Assembly (NCBI GenBank): GCA_031270325.1
Contig: JAISXW010000011.1
Span: 1-64,000 of the forward strand
From: Streptococcaceae bacterium
GTDB taxonomy: Bacteria; Bacillota; Bacilli; Lactobacillales; Streptococcaceae
Length of the DNA: 64,000 nucleotides
Direction: 5' to 3'
The position numbers and the translations under genes were made by a program. Below the pieces are notes generated by a model. That model was not told the DNA's origin. It saw nothing but the letters and a program-made list of their open reading frames with translations, and ran no database searches. Each line of letters starts with the position of its first letter. Within the stretch, counting starts at the first letter, position 1. This document shows, one piece after another, positions 11,707-20,915 of this stretch.

Positions 11707-12429
11707 ATGACCACACAAAAATATTTGACGATCGCCAACATTTTAAGAAATAAAATACTATCAGGCGAGTATCCAGCTAAAAGTAAATTACCTTATGAAA
11801 GGGAGTTGATCGAAGCATTTGACACCTCTAAGATGACGGTCAAAAAAGCGACAGATATCTTAGTAGATGAGGGATTGATTACTAAAGTCAAAGCGAAAGG
11901 GGCTTTTGTCAATGATTTTAATGGTACCTTATTAGGACAGATGCGTGAAATTAATTATTTTAGAGGTGCAACGGCACTTTATGCGGATCAAAAGATTATA
12001 TCTCATGTGTTGATTTTTGAAATCATCCCTGCGAATGCCTTGATTGAAAAAGAATTAAATTTAGCTTCGGGTGATTCGGTTTATCACTTGAAACGAGTCA
12101 GAAGCATGGCGGGAAAGCCCTTTGTGGTTGAAGAAACGTGGATGCCAGTTAATTTGATTTCGAATCTGAAATTAGAACACGTGACGCAGTCGATTTATCA
12201 ATACATTGAACAACAGCTAGGTTATATTATTGAGGCCTCACATCGTCGTATCGAAGTGCATGCGGCAGACCAAGTTGAAGCAGATTTGTTGCAGATTGCT
12301 GCTGGTCAGCCTGTGGTTTTAACCACGCAAAATGCAAGATTTTTAACAGGGCAGATCTTTGAATACTCCAAATCGACACATTTAGGAGAGACCTTTCAGT
12401 TGGAAGTTTTTTTAACACGGAAAACATAG
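11707..12429 (+). CDS. GntR/UTRA family transcriptional regulator
   Basis: N-term wHTH (YELIEAFDTSKMTVKKATDILVDEGLI-like) and UTRA C-domain; adjacent to PTS/GH1 genes. Confidence 0.9.
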   Translation: MTTQKYLTIANILRNKILSGEYPAKSKLPYERELIEAFDTSKMTVKKATDILVDEGLITKVKAKGAFVNDFNGTLLGQMREINYFRGATALYADQKIISHVLIFEIIPANALIEKELNLASGDSVYHLKRVRSMAGKPFVVEETWMPVNLISNLKLEHVTQSIYQYIEQQLGYIIEASHRRIEVHAADQVEADLLQIAAGQPVVLTTQNARFLTGQIFEYSKSTHLGETFQLEVFLTRKT

Positions 12430-12537
12430 AAGGGCAACAAAACCATAGGGCACAGACTGTTTTTTCGTGGAGTTCAGGCTATACATTGAAGGAATAAAAT
12501 ACCATAAATTCGTTCTGATAGGTCATCTATTGCTATA

Positions 12538-12583
12538 CAATAGGTATCACCCTATTGTCAAAGCATTGTGAAAACGTTATCAT
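12538..12583 (+). promoter_or_regulatory. Promoter with overlapping inverted repeat (candidate GntR operator) and cre box
   Basis: CAATAGG-N6-CCTATTG (12538-12557); TTGTCA-17-TATCAT (12555-12583); TGAAAACGTTATCA cre (12569-12582). Confidence 0.7.
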
Positions 12584-12659
12584 GGGACTATCACATAGTT
12601 ACACCATATAAGAACATAGTCACACAGGACAAGAAATCATTTTATTTTTGGAGGATTTT

Positions 12660-13940
12660 ATGAATCGTTTAATGGATGCTTTGGGCGAAAAGATTGCGCC
12701 AATTGCACAAAAAATTGGTAGTAATCTCTACCTAACCGTACTTCGTGATGCCTTCATGCTCAGTTTTCCGCTGACCATGTTCGGCTCATTTATTGTGGTT
12801 TTCAATAATTTACCATTTTGGCCAGACTCACTTAAAACACAATTCTCAACTTTATTTGGTAACGGACAAAATGCGACAATGTCTATCATGACTGTTTTTG
12901 TGACCTTGGGAATTGGCTATTATTTTTCAAAAGCCAAAAAAGTTGAGGCAATCTTTGGAGCAGTAGTATCGCTCGCATCATTTTTAATTTTGACACCATT
13001 CTTCATGACAATTGTTGATGGTAAAAAAGAAATTGAAGCCTCAGGTTTGCTATCACTTGATCGTTTGGGTGCTAAGGGCATGTTCTTAGGTATGATTGCT
13101 GCCTTTCTTGCCGCGAAACTCTATGTCTATTTGACGCAAAAAGGTTTTGTCATCACCATGCCTGATGGCGTGCCACCAGCAGTATCAAAATCTTTCTCAG
13201 CTTTGATTCCTGTTTTAGGGACTTTATTGCCGTTCCTAATTGGTAATGCGGTGATGGTTGGTGCCTTTCATACCAACTTGCATGACGTGATTTATCACAT
13301 CATTCAAAAACCATTGACAGGTCTTGGGACATCCTTGCCGGGTACGATTGTTGCTATCTTCTTTGTTCAATTTCTTTGGTTCTTCGGTCTACACGGTCAA
13401 GTTATCGTTAACTCTGTATTTGAACCGTTTTGGCAAACCAATGGTCTTGCGAATGCAGAATTGTTGAAAAAAGGAAATGATGTCTTACAAGATCACGGTC
13501 ATATTGTGACTAAATCATTTATGGATACCTTCACAGTATCACTTGGTGGTTCAGGCTCAACTTTAATTGTTTTGATTTTGATTATGGTAATCATGAAGAA
13601 AAAACAATACAAGGAAGTGGCACGTTTGGCCATTGCACCAGGGATTTTTAATGTGAATGAACCAGTCATCTTTGGACTTCCGATGGTTATGAATGCATCA
13701 TTGTTCATTCCGTGGCTTTTAGCACCGATTGTTTCTGTTGTGATTGCTTATGTCGCCTTTGCGACGGGTATCGTGCCATTGACGACTGGTGCGCAAGTCC
13801 CATGGACAATGCCAGCAGTGATTTCAGGATTCTTAGCGACCAACTCAATCATGGGTAGTCTCTTACAAATCGTTCAAATGCTTGTCGTTGGTTTGATTTA
13901 TTTACCATTCTTAATGATGGTGGATAAAGCAAAAGATTAA
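12660..13940 (+). CDS. celB: PTS cellobiose/oligo-beta-glucoside transporter subunit IIC
   Basis: CelB-like PTS_EIIC family membrane protein; GGAGG SD then ATG at 12660 (track start 12648 is upstream). Confidence 0.88.
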   Translation: MNRLMDALGEKIAPIAQKIGSNLYLTVLRDAFMLSFPLTMFGSFIVVFNNLPFWPDSLKTQFSTLFGNGQNATMSIMTVFVTLGIGYYFSKAKKVEAIFGAVVSLASFLILTPFFMTIVDGKKEIEASGLLSLDRLGAKGMFLGMIAAFLAAKLYVYLTQKGFVITMPDGVPPAVSKSFSALIPVLGTLLPFLIGNAVMVGAFHTNLHDVIYHIIQKPLTGLGTSLPGTIVAIFFVQFLWFFGLHGQVIVNSVFEPFWQTNGLANAELLKKGNDVLQDHGHIVTKSFMDTFTVSLGGSGSTLIVLILIMVIMKKKQYKEVARLAIAPGIFNVNEPVIFGLPMVMNASLFIPWLLAPIVSVVIAYVAFATGIVPLTTGAQVPWTMPAVISGFLATNSIMGSLLQIVQMLVVGLIYLPFLMMVDKAKD

Positions 13941-13986
13941 TCCAATTTAATTTAGAGATGTCTTAACTCATCTCGTCAATCAAAGT

Positions 13987-14034
13987 GAAGATAAATATCA
14001 ATTTTATGATTGAAATTGGGATTTATCTTCTTTT
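13987..14034 (+). terminator. Terminator/attenuator between the IIC and GH1 genes
   Basis: GAAGATAAATatCAATTT...AAATTGggATTTATCTTC stem then TTTT. Confidence 0.65.
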
Positions 14035-14095
14035 GAAAGATCAGCAATATCGTGTGCTTTAACATGCACGATCTCAATAAATAGAAAGAATAGCT

Positions 14096-15517
14096 ATGAC
14101 ATTACTTGAATTTCCAAATGATTTCTGGTGGGGTGCTGCGACGTCAGGACCACAAACAGAGGGTAGATTTCATAAAGCGCATGCCAATATCTGGGATTAT
14201 GACTTTGATAAGTTTCCAGAACACTTTTGGCATGGTATCGGTCCAGATACAGCTTCTAACTTTTACAATGATTTCAAGCAAGACATTGCGCTGATGAAAG
14301 CGGCAGGATTGAACTCTGTCAGGACATCGATCCAATGGACGCGCTTGATCGACGACTTGGAGACTGGGTCAGTGAATGATGAGGCGGTGCAGTTTTATAA
14401 TGCTGTCATTGATGAATTCATTGCCAATGGCATCAGACCGGTCATCAATTTACACCATTTTGATTTGCCGGTTGACTTGCTACATCGTTATGGTGGCTGG
14501 GAATCTAAACACGTGGTTGACTTATATGTCAAATTTGCAACTCGCTGTTTTGAGTTGTTTTCTGACCGTGTGACCGATTGGTTCACGCACAATGAACCAA
14601 TGGTGGTGGTCGAGGGTGGTTATCTCTATCAATTCCACTATCCAGATCTTGTAGATGGTAAGAAAGCCGTGCAAGTGGCTTATAACTTGCAACTAGCATC
14701 TGCTAAAGCCATCGCTGCTTTCCGACAACACAACCAACATCCAGATGGTAAGATTGGGATCGTCCTCAATCTGACGCCTAACTATCCAGCGACTGACTCT
14801 CCTGAAGATCAGGCTGCAGCGCATTTTGCAGACTTATGGCAAAACCAGCTGTTCATGGATGCATCGGTCAATGGTGCATTCCCAGCAGAGCTTGTCGATA
14901 TTCTGACAAGAGATGGTGTGCTGTGGCAGACTTCGGCGGAAGAACTTGTCATCATCGCCCAAAACACAGTCGATTATCTAGGGGTCAACTTTTACCATCC
15001 CAATCGTGCACAGGCACCGAAATATTCGTCTGACTCCCTTGCAGTCGATTGGTTACCCAATAAATACTTTGAAGCATACGATAAGCGTGGCGTTCGGATG
15101 AATGTCGATAAGGGCTGGGAGATTTATCCTAAAGCCTTGTATGATATTGCCAAAAATATCCAAGACAACTATGGTAATATTGCATGGTTTGTCTCTGAAA
15201 ATGGCATGGGTGTTAGCCGTGAGGATCGCTATCTAGCAGCAGATGGGACGATTCATGATGACTATCGGATTACCTTTATCAAAGAACATCTCTACTATGT
15301 GCATCAAGCAATAGCAGAAGGTGCCAACTGTTTCGGTTACCATCTCTGGACGCCGATAGATTGCTTTAGCTGGCGCAATTCTTATCGGAACCGCTATGGT
15401 CTGATTTCGGTCGATATCCATACGCAAGAAAAGACCTTGAAAAAATCGGCGCACTTTTTTAAAGCCTTAGCAGAAAGCTCAAGCTTTGAGATTCAAGACT
15501 CAGAAAAAGTCAAGTAG
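14096..15517 (+). CDS. 6-phospho-beta-glucosidase, GH1 family
   Basis: GH1 signature motifs: WGAATSGPQTEG, HHFDLP, THNEPM, VSENGMG, GYHLWTPID. Confidence 0.93.
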   Translation: MTLLEFPNDFWWGAATSGPQTEGRFHKAHANIWDYDFDKFPEHFWHGIGPDTASNFYNDFKQDIALMKAAGLNSVRTSIQWTRLIDDLETGSVNDEAVQFYNAVIDEFIANGIRPVINLHHFDLPVDLLHRYGGWESKHVVDLYVKFATRCFELFSDRVTDWFTHNEPMVVVEGGYLYQFHYPDLVDGKKAVQVAYNLQLASAKAIAAFRQHNQHPDGKIGIVLNLTPNYPATDSPEDQAAAHFADLWQNQLFMDASVNGAFPAELVDILTRDGVLWQTSAEELVIIAQNTVDYLGVNFYHPNRAQAPKYSSDSLAVDWLPNKYFEAYDKRGVRMNVDKGWEIYPKALYDIAKNIQDNYGNIAWFVSENGMGVSREDRYLAADGTIHDDYRITFIKEHLYYVHQAIAEGANCFGYHLWTPIDCFSWRNSYRNRYGLISVDIHTQEKTLKKSAHFFKALAESSSFEIQDSEKVK

Positions 15518-15542
15518 GTGAGGTTTGAAGCGCTTTGTTTAC

Positions 15543-15576
15543 CACCTGTCCCTAGAGTTAGGGCAGGTGTTTTTTG
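15543..15576 (+). terminator. Intrinsic terminator
   Basis: CACCTGTCCCTA...TAGGGCAGGTG followed by a T-run. Confidence 0.85.
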
Positions 15577-15740
15577 GTGAACAGATGATTCTGAGATCAG
15601 GCAATTACGAACAAAGCAAAGGAGTGTTTGAATTGTTTGAATATTTGCTATTTACAAGTCCCTTTTTCTATGCTAGAATAAGCAATGTTAGGTGATGTTA
15701 GAAAATCTAACATCATACTTATGTTGGAAAGTTGGATGAA

Positions 15741-16991
15741 ATGGCAAGCACACAAAAATTAACGCTTAATCAGGTGAACAAAGTAACTCAGGTGCAACCG
15801 GCACCTCTCCTAAAAAAAGCACATCAGGTTGAACGTATTTTTTCAAAGGACTTTTGTTTCTTAATGATCGTCTCTTTTTTGACGGGCATTGCTATGACGA
15901 CACAAATGGGGACATTGCCCTTATTTGTCAGCTATCTCGGCGGATCGAAAGGTCAGGCAGGGATTGTAGTCGGGATGTTGGGGATTTCATCTTTAATCTT
16001 TAGGCTACCTGTTGGGCCTTTATTGGATCGCTTTGGTCGAAAATTAGTCTTAATTATCGGCATGATCGTCATGCTGATTGACTTTGCCTGCCTGAATTAC
16101 TTTCAAACAGTCAGTTTGCTTATCATACTCAGATTTGTGCAAGGGGCTGGCCTAGCTTTTAGTAGCACGGCGATTACGACTATGGCGAGTGACTTAATTC
16201 CTAGTTCACGGATGGCGGTTGGGATGAGTTATTTCACGATTTCTTCGACGATTGCTGCGGCACTTGGGCCAATGCTAGGCTTGTTTTTGATCATGCGTTA
16301 TGGCTTTACGGCGATGTTTTTCGTGGCAGTTATCCTCACATTGCTGGCAATTGGGCTGGGGCTGATGATTCCGGATTATTATCAAGCTCAGTTGAAAGCT
16401 CAACCAAAGGCAAAAGCCGACACTGTCACTGAACGTGCAACGGTGTTAAAAGCACCGATTGTCATCCCTAGTTTGATTATTTTTATGGCTTGTTTATCGT
16501 ATTCAGGTGTGGCAACTTTCTATTCTCAATTTGCGCTTGAACGGCATGTTAATAATATTGGATATTCTTTTGCCATTGGTTCGGTTGCGATTATCTTAGC
16601 TCGGATTGTGTATTCACGATTTTTGGTCGCTGTTAAAGATAGTATCTTGTTGGCAGGTAGTATTCTCTTGATGGTGGCGTCTTTTAGTATCACTGCAGAG
16701 AGTCACACACTCTTTCAATTTTTAATCGCATCTGCCTTACTCGGCTTTGGTTTCTCCTTGATTATGCCAATCTTGACAGCGGTCGTGCTCAAACGTGTGT
16801 CACCCTATCAAAGAGGGAATGCGCTGGCTGTCTTTACAGGGGCGACAGATATTGCAGTCGGTGCAGGTGCAATGGTCTGGGGCTATGTGGCAGGACTGGT
16901 TGGTTTTTCACTCACATTCCTTGCTTGTGCCGCCTTTGTTGCCTTGGCGCTGATGATTATTTTCAAGTATCGCCAAAGCCTGTTTGAGTGA
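15741..16991 (+). CDS. MFS transporter
   Basis: 12-TM MFS protein with GPLLDRFGRK motif. Confidence 0.85.
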   Translation: MASTQKLTLNQVNKVTQVQPAPLLKKAHQVERIFSKDFCFLMIVSFLTGIAMTTQMGTLPLFVSYLGGSKGQAGIVVGMLGISSLIFRLPVGPLLDRFGRKLVLIIGMIVMLIDFACLNYFQTVSLLIILRFVQGAGLAFSSTAITTMASDLIPSSRMAVGMSYFTISSTIAAALGPMLGLFLIMRYGFTAMFFVAVILTLLAIGLGLMIPDYYQAQLKAQPKAKADTVTERATVLKAPIVIPSLIIFMACLSYSGVATFYSQFALERHVNNIGYSFAIGSVAIILARIVYSRFLVAVKDSILLAGSILLMVASFSITAESHTLFQFLIASALLGFGFSLIMPILTAVVLKRVSPYQRGNALAVFTGATDIAVGAGAMVWGYVAGLVGFSLTFLACAAFVALALMIIFKYRQSLFE

Positions 16992-17018
16992 GCGGGCAGG
17001 CTGTCGCCTGATAAACGC

Positions 17019-17047
17019 AAGCCTATAAGTCATACTTGTAGGCTTTT
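17019..17047 (+). terminator. Intrinsic terminator
   Basis: AAGCCTATAAG...ACTTGTAGGCTT then T-run. Confidence 0.75.
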
Positions 17048-17250
17048 TTAGTTTGAAGGATATTCTGTGAGCACGAGAGTAAGCTGATAGTTTTACCAAG
17101 TCTTTACATAGACTTATGCAAGTGTTACTCACATTTTTAGGTGTGTTCAGATAGATTAGGGCGTTCTTTCTTGTTTTCTGGCGTGTCGTTCTTATTGATG
17201 AGCTAGAAATTGAGTTGGAAAGGTGTTATGATAAGAGAGGAGGAGCTATC

Positions 17251-17701
17251 TTGATTAGACAATTAGAAAAAGGATCATATGTTCTCACGATAATTGCTTG
17301 TTTTACCATGCCGCTTTTTGCTATTCTTTCCTTTTTTGCCGTTTTTATTTTATTTGTTTAGCGGACACGCCATAAGCTTTTTCATCATCTCTATGCTAGT
17401 GTCTGCTTCGATGAAAGGACTTATCTGGGGAAATGGGCTGATAAGTTTAATTTTAGTAATCGCTAGTCTGAGAAACGGTAGTAATAGATGGCAGCTTATG
17501 CCTCATTTCCTTATTATTTCAGGTGCAATAATCTGGTCGATTGGTCCTTTCTTGCTCTTACACATACTTGTGTCTTGGAGCATGTATTTAATTGCCGTGG
17601 TTTTGAGGATAAATGATGCCATCATGAATAGGGCGATAAAACGCATGGCAGATAAATGGTCACAAGACCAAGAAGATAACTTTTTAAACAAGGAGGATTA
17701 A
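17251..17701 (+). pseudogene. Small membrane protein gene split by an apparent frameshift
   Basis: AGGAGGAGC SD then TTG at 17251 opens a 36-aa hydrophobic ORF ending at 17361; a hydrophobic continuation runs in another frame to 17701 (track ORF 17294-17701). Confidence 0.55.
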
Positions 17702-18166
17702 ATGTTGTACTATCAGCCTTATGATATCTCGTTAAATGCGGATGTCATGCAAATCTATGCTAATAATCTAGATTATTTGACTTTAGCAAATGAAGAATTT
17801 GATCAGGAAACTTTAATTCAGGGCTTGATGGAACGACCAAATGGTGTGCCTTTATCTCAGAAGCAAGTAAGGCTCGTTTATCGAGCTGATAAGCCAGTTG
17901 CTATCGTGGATTATATTTTAGGCTATAAAACAGCAACGTCCCTTTACATTGGTTTACTGCTGGTCAAAGATCGAGGGCAAGGAATTGGCAGTCAGATCTT
18001 GGCAGATTTGAACCACCGTTATCCTGAGTTTCAGATCTTGGAATTGGGGGTCTTGACTAATAACATCAGAGGTCTCAACTTCTGGCAAGGGCAAGGCTTT
18101 GAAATTATTGATACGGTGGCTTATCAGGGAACTTTAAAGGTGCATCGGATGCAAAAACATCTCTAA
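17702..18166 (+). CDS. GNAT family N-acetyltransferase
   Basis: LLVKDRGQGIGSQILADL acetyl-CoA binding motif. Confidence 0.8.
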   Translation: MLYYQPYDISLNADVMQIYANNLDYLTLANEEFDQETLIQGLMERPNGVPLSQKQVRLVYRADKPVAIVDYILGYKTATSLYIGLLLVKDRGQGIGSQILADLNHRYPEFQILELGVLTNNIRGLNFWQGQGFEIIDTVAYQGTLKVHRMQKHL

Positions 18167-18246
18167 TTGCCCTTTATTATCAATGCAGTCAATCGCCTAC
18201 GGTGTAGGGTGCTGTGACAGTTCACTTGCTTGAAGAAAGGAAACAG

Positions 18247-18639
18247 ATGATGACAGACAAAATTAGACAAGAAAAACGGCAACACATAATAAACGATTGG
18301 TTTCAGGCGTGGCATCAGCCAGATTGGGCGAACTTTGAGCAAATATTTGATACAGAAGTTTATTATAGTGAATGTTGGGGACCTGAGTATCAAGGCATCT
18401 CACAAGTCAAGACGTGGTTTAAACACTGGCATAGCAAGTCAAAGCTGTTAGTGTGGGAAATCACAGCTATTCATCACGTTCAGGCGCATACGTTTGTAAC
18501 ATGGCACTTTGCCTGTCAAAGCGACCATAAAACGATTGCGTTCGAGGGGCTTTCAGATATTCAATGGACAGGCTTAAAAGTCAAATTAGTCAAAGAGTAT
18601 AGCTCTCAATTACCCAAATACAATCCCGTGGCGCAATAA
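18247..18639 (+). CDS. SnoaL-like / NTF2-like protein
   Basis: MMTDKIRQEKRQHIINDWFQAWHQPDW...YYSECWGPEYQGISQVKTWF resembles the SnoaL-like fold; GGAAA SD. Confidence 0.6.
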   Translation: MMTDKIRQEKRQHIINDWFQAWHQPDWANFEQIFDTEVYYSECWGPEYQGISQVKTWFKHWHSKSKLLVWEITAIHHVQAHTFVTWHFACQSDHKTIAFEGLSDIQWTGLKVKLVKEYSSQLPKYNPVAQ

Positions 18640-18695
18640 ATAAGTCATTAGACTGACACAGGATACGACACAACTTTTTAAACAAGGAGGATTAA

Positions 18696-18833
18696 ATGAA
18701 TCAAGAAACGAAAGACAAAATGTTAGCCATTATCAAAGCCAAACAAGCGGGAGGCGGACGTTCAAAGCAAGTCACGCCGACCAAAAACGATCGGAAACAC
18801 ATGCGAAAAGGACCGAAGATTTATAATAAATAA
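18696..18833 (+). CDS. Small basic protein, 45 aa, uncharacterised
   Basis: MNQETKDKMLAIIKAKQAGGGRSKQVTPTKNDRKHMRKGPKIYNK*; AAGGAGG SD; absent from the supplied ORF track. Confidence 0.7.
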   Translation: MNQETKDKMLAIIKAKQAGGGRSKQVTPTKNDRKHMRKGPKIYNK

Positions 18834-18947
18834 GCCTGTTGAAAGACTTTGAACGCCCACAGGTCGTTCATGACCCCGCTCGGACGCAGCGCCAGCGTAG
18901 ATCGAGTTTCTAGAGATGACAAAGTCATCTCGCAGAAAGGGCGTCAA

Positions 18948-19226
18948 ATGATGAGGCTAGACAAATACAGTGGGCGTATTCAGGGGGGATTGGAAAAGCT
19001 ACTCTCACGGCTTAAAGCACTTCCCCTATGGCTTGGCGTTGACTCAGCGTTAGTGGCCGTGACGATCATCCTGATTTTGCTTCCCATTATCTTTGGTTTA
19101 ACGGTGATGTCGCTTGCCTTATATGCAGCAACCTTTGCAGTCTACCCCTTCCTGTCCCTGTTTGTATCACTAGGTGTGATGGGACTGGTTGCAGCAACGG
19201 TTACCCACTTCAAAAGAAAAAAGTAG
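18948..19226 (+). CDS. Small membrane protein, uncharacterised
   Basis: Two to three hydrophobic segments, C-term FKRKK; ATG at 18948 preferred over the track start. Confidence 0.5.
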   Translation: MMRLDKYSGRIQGGLEKLLSRLKALPLWLGVDSALVAVTIILILLPIIFGLTVMSLALYAATFAVYPFLSLFVSLGVMGLVAATVTHFKRKK

Positions 19227-19274
19227 TTAGCAGTTGCCTTATACGGCAAGATATGCGACAGAAAGAGAGAATGG

Positions 19275-19733
19275 ATGAAGATTGAAAAGACGAATAGTCC
19301 GGTAGTAATCGCCAACTTACTTGAAATAGTCCAAACCAAACACCATGAGCTGTTGCCAGATGTTTTTAAACCGTTTGACTTTGATAGCTTCAAGTCAGAA
19401 GCTGAAAAAACGCTAGAAGAGTCAGGACAAACTTTTTATGTCGCCACGATTGAGGGGCAATATGCTGGCATTATCTGGCTGCATGAGCTACCTGAAAAAG
19501 ACAATCTATCAACGTATGCTCGGCAGACACTTAAAATCGAAGCGCTGGCTGTCTTGCCAGAATTTCAAGGCATGGGCATCGGAACAGAGTTATTAAACTA
19601 TGCTGAGCAAGTTGCGAAAGCACAGCAGATCGAACGCTTGCTACTCGCCAACTGGCTTGTCAATGATGTTGCCACTTTTTATCAGGACAAAGGGTATCAG
19701 ACATTTTTAAGCTATCAAGAAAAATGGTTGTAG
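19275..19733 (+). CDS. GNAT family N-acetyltransferase
   Basis: LPEFQGMGIGTELLNYAEQVAK motif. Confidence 0.85.
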   Translation: MKIEKTNSPVVIANLLEIVQTKHHELLPDVFKPFDFDSFKSEAEKTLEESGQTFYVATIEGQYAGIIWLHELPEKDNLSTYARQTLKIEALAVLPEFQGMGIGTELLNYAEQVAKAQQIERLLLANWLVNDVATFYQDKGYQTFLSYQEKWL

Positions 19734-19787
19734 GAACGAGAGACCTCAGTAAACTTAATTTGATAAGTCGGTGGGAGCTTGAAACAA

Positions 19788-19820
19788 ACAGTTGGGTGCA
19801 ATGTCATCCAACTGTTTTTC
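19788..19820 (+). terminator. Intrinsic terminator
   Basis: ACAGTTGG...CCAACTGT followed by TTTTT. Confidence 0.8.
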
Positions 19821-19924
19821 TTGTATCTCATCATGGTGGTGTTTTGGAACTAGGTTGCGATAGTTCGGAGGTAGGATGAGTCTGTTTAGAGATAGCTCGA
19901 GGGGGTTCTGAGTAGCAAAGAGCA

Positions 19925-20764
19925 AGTTCCGAACACGGAAGTCGGAGTTAAAACTAGGAAATTCGGAGTTCAGAATAGGAAAGCCGGAGTTCAGAATAGG
20001 AAAGCCGGAGTTCAGAATAGCAAATTCGGAGTTAGGAATAGCAAATTCGGAGTTCAGAATAGCAAATTCGGGGTTCAGAATAGGAAATTCGGAGTTCGGA
20101 ATAGGAAATTCGGAGTTCAGAATAGCAAATTCGGAGTTCAGAATAGGAAATTCGGAGTTCAGAATAGCAAATTCGGGGTTCGGAATAGCAAATTCGGAGT
20201 TCAGAATAGGAAATTCGGGGTTCAGAATAGGAAATTCGGAGTTCAGAATAGCAAATTCGGGGTTAGGAATAGGAAATTCGGAGTTCAGAATAGCAAATTC
20301 GGAGTTCAGAATAGGAAATTCGAAGTTAAAACTAGCAACGAGCGAGTTCCGAACTCCAACTTTCTAGTTCCGGACTCGGACTTTCTGGTTCCGAACTCCA
20401 ACTTTCTAGTTCCGGACTCGGACTTTCTAGTTCCGAACTCCAACTTTCTAGTTCCGGACTTCGACTTTCTAGTTCTGAACTCCAACTTTCTAGTTCCGGA
20501 CTTCGACTTTCTAGTTCTGAACTCCAACTTTCTAGTTCCGGACTCGGACTTTCTGGTTCTGAACTCCAACTTTCTAGTTCCGGACTCGGACTTTCTAGTT
20601 CCGAACTCCAACTTTCTAGTTCCGGACTTCGACTTTCTAGTTCCGGACTCGAACTTTTCAGTTCCGAACTTTGACTTTTTAGTTCTGGACTAGAACTTTT
20701 CAGTTCCGAACTTCGACTTCCTAGTTCCGGACTAGAACTTTTCAGTTCCGAACTAGAAAGCGCA
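19925..20764. repeat. Intergenic array B: 40 x 21-bp units, unit orientation inverting at about 20345
   Basis: agttcagaatagcaaattcgg-type units to 20344, then agttccgaactccaactttct / agttccggactcggactttct; exact 21-bp phase confirmed at 20324, 20345, 20534, 20744. Confidence 0.95.
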
Positions 20765-20880
20765 GTGACAAAGATGAGACTGGCAGCTTACGTCATCCTG
20801 ATGGCTTGATAATTATTGGGATCATTGTTGTCTTTTGATGCTTTAAATCTGTGATCGTGCCTTTTCTTCTTTTTAAAACA

Positions 20881-20909
20881 TTGAAAAAGTGCGAAAACTA
20901 AGCTAAAAT
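20881..20909 (+). promoter_or_regulatory. Putative aro operon promoter
   Basis: TTGAAA - 17 bp - TAAAAT just upstream of aroE. Confidence 0.6.
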
Positions 20910-20915
20910 AAGGAT

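Noticed and set aside
20306-20611. 101-aa MEFGTRKSESGTRKL repeat ORF on the minus strand
   Set aside because: By-product of array B being a multiple of three; covers only part of the array and has no RBS.
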